From Climacium dendroides (taxonomy: Eukaryota; Streptophyta; Bryopsida; Hypnales; Climaciaceae), in contig OX467087.1 in assembly GCA_950106755.1 (NCBI GenBank), positions 22,882,047 to 22,946,046 of the forward strand: 64,000 nucleotides of DNA, read 5' to 3'. Below are positions 57,960 through 64,000 of this stretch, piece by piece; position 1 is the first letter of the stretch; the number at the start of each line of letters is the position of its first letter. Made by a program: the position numbers and the translations under genes. The notes beneath the pieces were generated by a model. The model was not told the origin of the DNA. It made no database searches and worked only from the letters and a program-made list of their open reading frames with translations.

Positions 57960-59420
57960 TTCGCCTTCATTTGGGCTTCAAAATTCTATTAAGAATATCA
58001 GAAACACAGGAAGGTGAAACCCTCCAAAACAAACGGGAATCATTGAGCAAATCCACAACAAAGTAATTATAATAGACATGTATGTATGTAAAGGAAAGCT
58101 TATGTAAACACAGGACTTCACATAAATATATCATACATATATTTTGAAAACATAAACACATACTGATGAGTAATTAAACGAATTACTACTCTATGAGACT
58201 CTTCTCATACAACACAGGCTTGCTAGTTGTTGCTAAGGGTAAGTACCGATACACGACGGTGTTTGGGGCCAATGTTAAGTTACACTTCAGCCCCCTAGCC
58301 TTAACCCCGGACACCCTCTTCAACGACAATTTGGAATATCCTACAAACTCGCAACACTATCATTGACATGCCTGTAACACACTTATCTCACATGAACCTG
58401 TAATATCATTGTCTGCAAGCACTCAAATGAAGTACTAATGAAGTGTACTCTTCTTCTTGATCCAAACCGGATTAATTTCACCTTAATCTGGGATTGCTTT
58501 CAAGCTTCAATGGCATTCATAGACCAGGTTTGACCGATCACTTCAGTTGATCCGGGCGTGGATGTTGAAGGTTCTGTTGCTTCTCCTTGGTGGGGGACCC
58601 AGAAGAGCAGCTTCAACTTCAAACTCTGGTTGCAGAGGACCCGGAGGAGCAAGCGCTACCGCCAGATTGGCGATGACGACCGCCACGTGAGCTGCATTTG
58701 GTGCTCCATTTGGCACCAAGCCTGGCTGCTGCCCAGGTTGCTGGGCCGCTTCCGGGCCGTTTGGGTTGCCTTCCTCCCCGTTTGCATTCACTTGGGCCAT
58801 TATCTTCTCGTCACAACGGCACCGATAAAATTTAGAAAAATTAGAAAAATTCTAATTCTTCTATCAGAAACCAAATATCTTTAATGACCCCGGTTATCAA
58901 TCGCTAAGCTAAGCAACCACTACGATAGTGGCGCACGTCGCTTCTCACCAAGTATACATTGTTCGTAGTAACAGAACGTCAGAAGTCGCCGGAGGTGCCC
59001 AAAGCGTTGATGAGCTTGCTCAGACAATTAGTTTGGTCACACTATGAGTTTGATCAACACAAATCAAAACTCTCTGCACTGACCACTGGTAGACCACATA
59101 ATCCAATATTTCCACGCTCATACCCGTTAGAAGGGACGGGTTTGTCCCACTGAACGTCCAGTCACTTAATTCAGAAATCGATGATTGAAAACCAACGACT
59201 AGAGAAATCGCAACAAGCCAAGCTAAGTCACCATCAGGTCGAAATCATTAAGAAATCAAAATTCGAAGTACCTGCAGAAGCAAGACGAGTTTTTCAGCAA
59301 GTATAGCCTGAGACACTCTAGACAAACGCAAACGTGCAAAAACTAAAGCGAGCTCTAAAGCGCAGTTCGTAGGAATATGTAATCCGAAAGATCAATCTAC
59401 CTAGACGTCTCTCAAGAGTG
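57960..59420 (-). mobile_element. Possible Ty3/gypsy-type LTR retrotransposon 5' portion
   Basis: On the minus strand a leader-like region (59420 to 58830) is followed by GGTGCCGTTGTGACGAGAAG (about 58805-58824), resembling the GGCGCCGTTG primer-binding region seen in plant gypsy elements, and then directly by an ATG. No reverse transcriptase, integrase or paired LTR was found, so at most the 5' part survives. The call rests on that short resemblance and gene order. Confidence 0.3.
58543..58800 (-). CDS. Hypothetical Pro/Ala-rich protein, 85 residues (possible gag start)
   Basis: An ATG-started frame encodes a protein with an N-terminal MAQVNANGEEGNPNG, a Gln/Pro-rich patch and an Ala/Val-rich centre, ending at a stop after RSNRTFNIHARIN. 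GC content is clearly above the flanks. Its position just after a gypsy-like primer-binding sequence suggests the beginning of a Gag protein, but there is no zinc knuckle. It could also be the first exon of an unrelated gene. Confidence 0.35.
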   Translation of the reverse strand: MAQVNANGEEGNPNGPEAAQQPGQQPGLVPNGAPNAAHVAVVIANLAVALAPPGPLQPEFEVEAALLGPPPRRSNRTFNIHARIN

Positions 59421-59569
59421 AGAGCAATTGCGAATGAGTCTTGACACATGATCGATGCTATTTGTAGCAAGAAAGTGGGTGGGACCTTGCTGTGGGATTT
59501 TGTGATTGCAGCAGAAGTCCTTGCATGAATTGGTGGTCATCAATTCAATGGTCAGCGTCTATATATAGC

Positions 59570-59770
59570 TAGTGAAGAGAGACGGAGTTCGTTGGCTGAG
59601 AGGCGGAAGTCTCAACGAAGGAGCGACCACGTGAACTTTTGCTATCCCAAACGTATAATTTTTTGGTAAATATTATAAAATCAACAGTGCAAGGGAGCGC
59701 TTCTGTGGCTTGGTCGCCAGTGCCTCGCGTTGAGCGAGAGAAACGCGAGAGAGACGAACTCCGGGTTACG
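59570..59770 (+). repeat. Fourth, separated copy of the 240-bp unit
   Basis: Shares AACTTTTGCTA(T/C)CCCAAACGTA, TCAACAGTGCAAGGGA, TGGTCGCCAG and GACGAACTCCGGGT with the array at 56876-57600. About 2 kb lies between, including the possible retrotransposon, so an insertion may have split the array. Confidence 0.65.
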
Positions 59771-59989
59771 GCACCCACGTGAACTTCTCCTAGAATGCAA
59801 AAAATACCAAAAAAATTGCCTCCCCCTGGTGGTCACAGTTTCAGGTTTCAGCAGTGGTCGTCGTCTTTCTGGTAGCTGGCAATTTCTCCATCTCTTTTGG
59901 CGACACCTTTCAACCTTGTTTTTTACTCTCTGAATGCACTTGGTTCCATTTTTGTTAAATTTGAAATTTAAGAAAAAAACGTCAGGCAA

Positions 59990-61655
59990 GAAGATGCCTG
60001 GACTAATTTAACCCCTCAATTATGCCTGAGGCACCAAATTCTAGTGTAGACAATATTTTGAAGCTAAATAAAACCAAACCAAGTTATTACATTTAGTATT
60101 TTTATATTTTTGAAATAATCTTTTTGAAGTCTAATTTTAGCATCAAAATACAATTTTGGAAATGAATGATTATGATTTTTCTATTCAAGATTGTGGGCAA
60201 GGGGTGCCCATTGCAAATCTTGATTTCCTAGTGTTGAGGGTTCTTGTAAATCACATAGTCCAAAATTAACAAGCTAATATTCACCCTATCAAAAATTGAA
60301 GAGCTCGCAGCAAAAAAGAAGGGATACAATTACAATCAAAACATCTAAAAATAGATCTTTTTGTTTTTGGCATTGGATTTAAAATCCAAAAGTTATAGCT
60401 AGGGAAAAAAACTAGTTTTGTAAAATGCTACCAAAATTGTTTGATCTTTCTTGCAATCACCCTTATAGACTTTTTTAAATTCAAAGTTTTTTGAAAAAAG
60501 TTATTCTACAATGACTAAATGAGGTCTGAAATTCTACCTCATACAAAAAATTTACATTTTGACAATGAATGTTGAAGCTCTCATTTTCAAATTATCCCAT
60601 ACCCTTTGAAAATTCATGCTTGAGGATTCATGGTAGATAATTGATTTCAATATAAGAATGACATCTTCATCTATCATTTCTACAAATGTCATTGAAGCAA
60701 TTTTTTAATTAGGCCATTAGAATTATCTTTTATTAGCAAAGAATTAAATGAAATTGGTATTTTGATTCAAACTAGCAATTGGCACTTACTATGCTACGCA
60801 TTCACTATTAGAATTTCATTAGAATTTTTTATGTATTAGATAGAATGTAGAGCAAGAATTTTAATAAATCTTTAGATAAAAATTACTAAAATCTTCATAT
60901 AATTTTTTTATAAATAAACATATATTGAAATACATGCAATGATGAATACAATAAAAGATATACATACATTAAAATGCATTAAAAATTTGACTCAATTGTT
61001 ACAAACAATAACAACTCAAATAGAAGAATTTAAAGGAAAAACTTGTAAATCTCAAAAGCTTTATGAATAATTTAATTGTTGTGAAATCCAAAATCCTCTT
61101 TAATATCACCCCAATTGCAACGACTATATTATTTCTATAATATCACACTTTGTAAAAAGTGATATTACACAGGTGATTGTGAACTACTACTTTATTTCAA
61201 TAATATCACATTGTGTGAAAATATAATTTCTATGTATGCATGATTGGAAATATTTTTATAGAATAATGAAAATAATTATTTTAAAAACTTATTGAAATCA
61301 TTATCATGCATTCTATTCAAATATATCAAATTTTTACTAATATGTGATACAATGAATGTGTAGCATAGCAAGCACGAACCCCTAGTATTAATGGTAGCAT
61401 TTGTGATATTACAGAGGGGGAGTTATGATTTTAGTAGTATGATGGTGTTCTTAAGATTTTGGGCAAAACACCTTAATTAACATTTCTTTGTTGATTTGTT
61501 TGTCTAGTCTAAGATTTAGCAAAAATAATTGAAGCTTATTTTAATTCTCCTTGTGGATGTTTTTCATAGATGAGGCCTCCAAAGAAGAAAAGGTAGCCTC
61601 TCTAAATGTAACTAAATGTTATGCGCCCATGTACTCACTTCTTACAAGTACACTT
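59990..61655. other. AT-rich stretch, no gene
   Basis: No coding sequence or RNA gene is recognised. Near 61.1-61.2 kb AATATCACA(C/T)T words occur twice, in a weak direct repeat. Nothing else stands out. Confidence 0.5.
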
Positions 61656-61659
61656 CCAT

Positions 61660-62575
61660 TAACCCTTAAAGGATCATTGTTCCTTTAGGAGACAAATGGA
61701 ATTTCAGGCAAATACCTATAGGCTGAATTTTTGTCATGATTTTTTAAAACTTTTTTGGGAGATAGGAAAATTCATTAACTTCATGGGAATACATTTTTTC
61801 CAATTGATGCTTGGGAACAAAAATTATGCCCAAATAAGCTCATAACAAGGGAGAGGGGGCAACAAAAAAAATTTGAAAATTTAATATCTTTTTTTTGAAT
61901 TTTTTTCCTCATAGATTGTGTTTTTTCTATATAGAAAGCTTTGATTCATTCCATTTGGATTTGTTACGAGAAAGTTGTGGCCAATCTTATTTTTTGGACA
62001 ATTAGAGCATTTTCTTTAAAAATATCTTATAGGATTCATTTCTAAGTACAATTTTTACACCCTAAAAATAAAAGTTCCACTTGATTTAGTTTGCTTCCTA
62101 CAACAATCTCACCATTGGTAATAGCTTATTTTAATTTCATTTTAGAGATATTAATAATTTAGATTTTTCTTCTATCTCATACTTACATAACAATCTTTTT
62201 AAGAATGAAAATTAAGTTTTTTTGAAATCTTTTTTCCTAGACTTTCAATTGAATTACCCACCACAAAGATTTAAACCTCAAAACTCTACAATGCAAAAAA
62301 TTTAAGTTAAGAAGGATTAAAGTCAAATAATTTAGTCCTACAATGTGTTGAAAAACTTGTAATTTTCACTTTAAATTCAGATCTCTTGTAATTTGTGTAG
62401 TCAAAATTTCTGAAATATTTTCTATACATTCTCATACTAGTTAGGTGTAAAATCCCATGGTTAGATGTGAGTAAAAAAATTTCAAATTTTTTACTCTTTG
62501 CTAAAGAGTAAAGAAATGACAATTTTGAGTGTTTTTTGGCAAAAAAAAGGCCTTGGTCTTTTAGGGGTTAAATCA
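61660..62575 (+). repeat. Dispersed repeat R1, full copy
   Basis: The best-preserved partner of 11440-12320; it shares GGGAGAGGGGGCAACAAAAA, TGGATTTGTTACGAGAAAG-like, TTTTTTGG-CAATTAGAGCAT and GTTTTTTGGCAAAAAAAGG. No frame encodes a protein, and the ends are not bounded by a clear inverted repeat. Confidence 0.65.
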
Positions 62576-62904
62576 TATCCCCCAAGTGTCATTCAATCAT
62601 TCCCATACTTAATTGCCATCGGTTGATTGCTCATTTCTCTAGATTTGATTTTAGAACCAACTATATGACCATGGTTTTAGTGACCTAGGGAGCTTCCACT
62701 TTGAAAATTCATAAATATTACATGTCATATCCAAAAATTATAATTTTTTTTTAAATCATGAATTTTTTTTCTTGAACCACTCGAACGACTTAAAAATTCA
62801 TCATTTTCAATTTTGCTAAATTTACAAGAACATACATTTTTTTTTGACAACTATGCTGAATTGCTTATTTGGATGGGTTGAGGTGTTTCCACCTTCAATG
62901 CTTT

Positions 62905-62990
62905 TAACTCCCATGGGATTCTAGCAACGTGAGTACCAACAGCCGTTCGTTTGAAATTGAATATCCTCTCGTCAGTGACCCTTGTGTACG
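62905..62990 (+). repeat. Direct repeat pair with 63880-63985
   Basis: Both copies read AACTCCCATG(G/T)GATTCTAGCAACGT, CAACAGCCGT(T/C)CGTTTGAA and ATATCCTCTCGTCAGTGACC in order, about 1 kb apart, flanking the palindrome at 63.0-63.5 kb. They could be long terminal or target-side duplications of one unit that runs past the window end. Confidence 0.7.
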
Positions 62991-63016
62991 AACTCCCGGT
63001 CTCTCGACACCGAAGG

Positions 63017-63548
63017 TAACTAACTTCTCTTTTTCGATCGTTGCATTTGACTGTGGCTACGACGCTTCGACCAGGTTGACGTTCACTGCATTCCGGCCAT
63101 TGCTGCGGTGTCTATCCCCAGACCAGGAAGGTCCCACTTCCTTGCTACTGTAGAAATGCATCGATAGTTTATGTTGATGAGCTAGCTAGTTGGCTTATTC
63201 GCAAGCAGGATGTTAAAGTGGCTGACGTTCACGGCGATTGATTCCAAGGTCCCCGCGGCCCCGCCCGAGGATGGTCCCACTTTCTTCTTGCTGTAATGAT
63301 GAATGCCGAAATTAAAGTCGTCATGACGAAGTGGGACCTTCCTGGCCGGGGGGACCTTCAGTGGCACCCTGCAATCGTCATCCACCTTAACATCCGGCCT
63401 GCTTGCGAATGAGCCAACTCGTCAATTGTCGATGCCATTTCGATCTACAGTAGCAAGGAAGTGGGACCTTGCTGGGAGATAGACCTCGCGGCAATTGCAG
63501 CGAAGCGTCGCAGCCACAGTCAAATGCAACGAAAGGAGAAGTTACCTT
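63017..63548. repeat. Large imperfect palindrome, arms of about 250 bp
   Basis: The left arm (63017-63290) and the right arm (63325-63548) are inverted copies. Paired words include GTTGCATTTGACTGTGGCT, AAGGTCCCACTTCCTTGCTA and TTCGCAAGCAGG. A third, direct copy of part of the arm is at 63565-63665. Open frames on the minus strand across it have no motif and are not called. Confidence 0.75.
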
Positions 63549-63879
63549 CCACTGTAGAGAAGTCCCACATGCTTGCTGCTGTAGAAATGGCAACAACTGT
63601 TGATGAGTTGGCTCATTCGCAAGCAGGATGTTAAAGTGATGGATGTTAAAGTGGTTGACGTGCACGGGGATCAAGGGCGTCCTTACATGTTCGCCTAGGT
63701 GGCAAGTTTACAACTAATTCAAGCAGGAAGACAAAAGGGGCTCCACGGATAGTCTTGTCTGGCTGGGCAAGCGGGAAAGGAGGAGTTGAAGTTTCACCGA
63801 TATCGGTGGACAACCTCACTAGTGGAAACTACAGTAGTGAATCTAATACGTGCAAATTTTTTATTGTTTCCCTCCCCGC

Positions 63880-63985
63880 TCTAGGTTTAAACTCCCATGT
63901 GATTCTAGCAACGTAACTACGTAAGTATCAACAGCCGTCCGTTTGAAATGAATATCCTCTCGTCAGTGACCCTCACAGGGGTCTC
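63880..63985 (+). repeat. Second copy of the direct repeat at 62905-62990
   Basis: Carries the same ordered words as the first copy with a small insertion (ACGTAACTACGTAAGTAT in place of ACGTGAGTAC). The window ends about 15 bp later, so the right context is missing. Confidence 0.7.
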
Positions 63986-64000
63986 ATATTCAGTTCCCGG

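Noticed and set aside
58558..58884. 108-codon plus-strand frame
   Set aside because: It is the antisense of the Pro/Ala-rich minus-strand frame, whose ATG and composition are better supported.
63182..63674. Minus-strand frames of 67-95 codons
   Set aside because: They span palindrome arms and repeat the same peptide pieces (HFNILLANEP-type) from duplicated DNA; no independent coding evidence.
1..64000. tRNA, rRNA or CRISPR features
   Set aside because: I found no TTCGA-type T-loop with matching cloverleaf, no rRNA-like conserved block and no evenly spaced identical repeats with unique spacers.

Overview
The window looks like nuclear DNA from a land plant. It is AT-rich, gene-poor and full of transposons. 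Three host gene families support this: a plant-type class-3 lipase of the At4g10955 kind, the N-terminus of RNA polymerase II largest subunit (NRPB1) and an NBP35-type Fe-S scaffold P-loop ATPase, the last two still carrying spliceosomal introns. Plant-style DNA transposons (CACTA MITEs with 3-bp target duplications, a MULE-like MITE with a 9-bp duplication) agree. I cannot name the species; a seed-free plant or gymnosperm seems possible but the sequence does not decide it. I saw no rRNA, tRNA, CRISPR array or bacterial-style operon.

Layout. 1-4.5 kb: AT-rich DNA with a CACTA MITE and one copy of a block duplicated near 23-30 kb. 4.5-5.7 kb: the only clearly intact host gene, a lipase on the minus strand. 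8.1-10.7 kb: several MITEs of two families, one with a paralogous empty site. 14.9-15.4 kb: an orphan 148-codon ORF in a small GC-richer island. 19.9-21.0 kb: a truncated, frameshifted copy of the lipase. 23.1-30.2 kb: the second copy of the block, expanded by two pogo-like Tc1/mariner transposons inserted in opposite orientation at the same TA of a 43-bp repeat; one has a nearly intact transposase. 30.7-31.3 kb: a CACTA-like element with a second, almost perfectly palindromic MITE nested in it. 33.1-40.3 kb: an unusual domain of GC islands built on GGTCGG/GGACGG words, holding a kinase-like pseudogene (one 549-codon frame interrupted by a minisatellite) and two copies of an unrecognised protein family. 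45.1-47.0 kb: a decayed Tc1/mariner element. 50.5 kb: a 312-bp foldback. 52.2-56.1 kb: a MULE-like MITE, then broken fragments of NRPB1 and NBP35 side by side in the same orientation, with a CACTA element inside an NRPB1 exon. 56.9-59.8 kb: tandem repeats of about 240 bp and a probable retrotransposon leader. 63.0-63.5 kb: a large imperfect palindrome.

How the parts relate. The intact lipase is probably the only working host gene. The rest records duplication followed by insertion: paralogous copies inside the window act as empty sites that date and delimit several insertions. The best candidates for something undescribed are the 33-40 kb domain (kinase-like gene, unknown convergent protein family and GC islands), the NRPB1/NBP35 fragment mosaic, and the repeated use of one TA site by the pogo-like elements.
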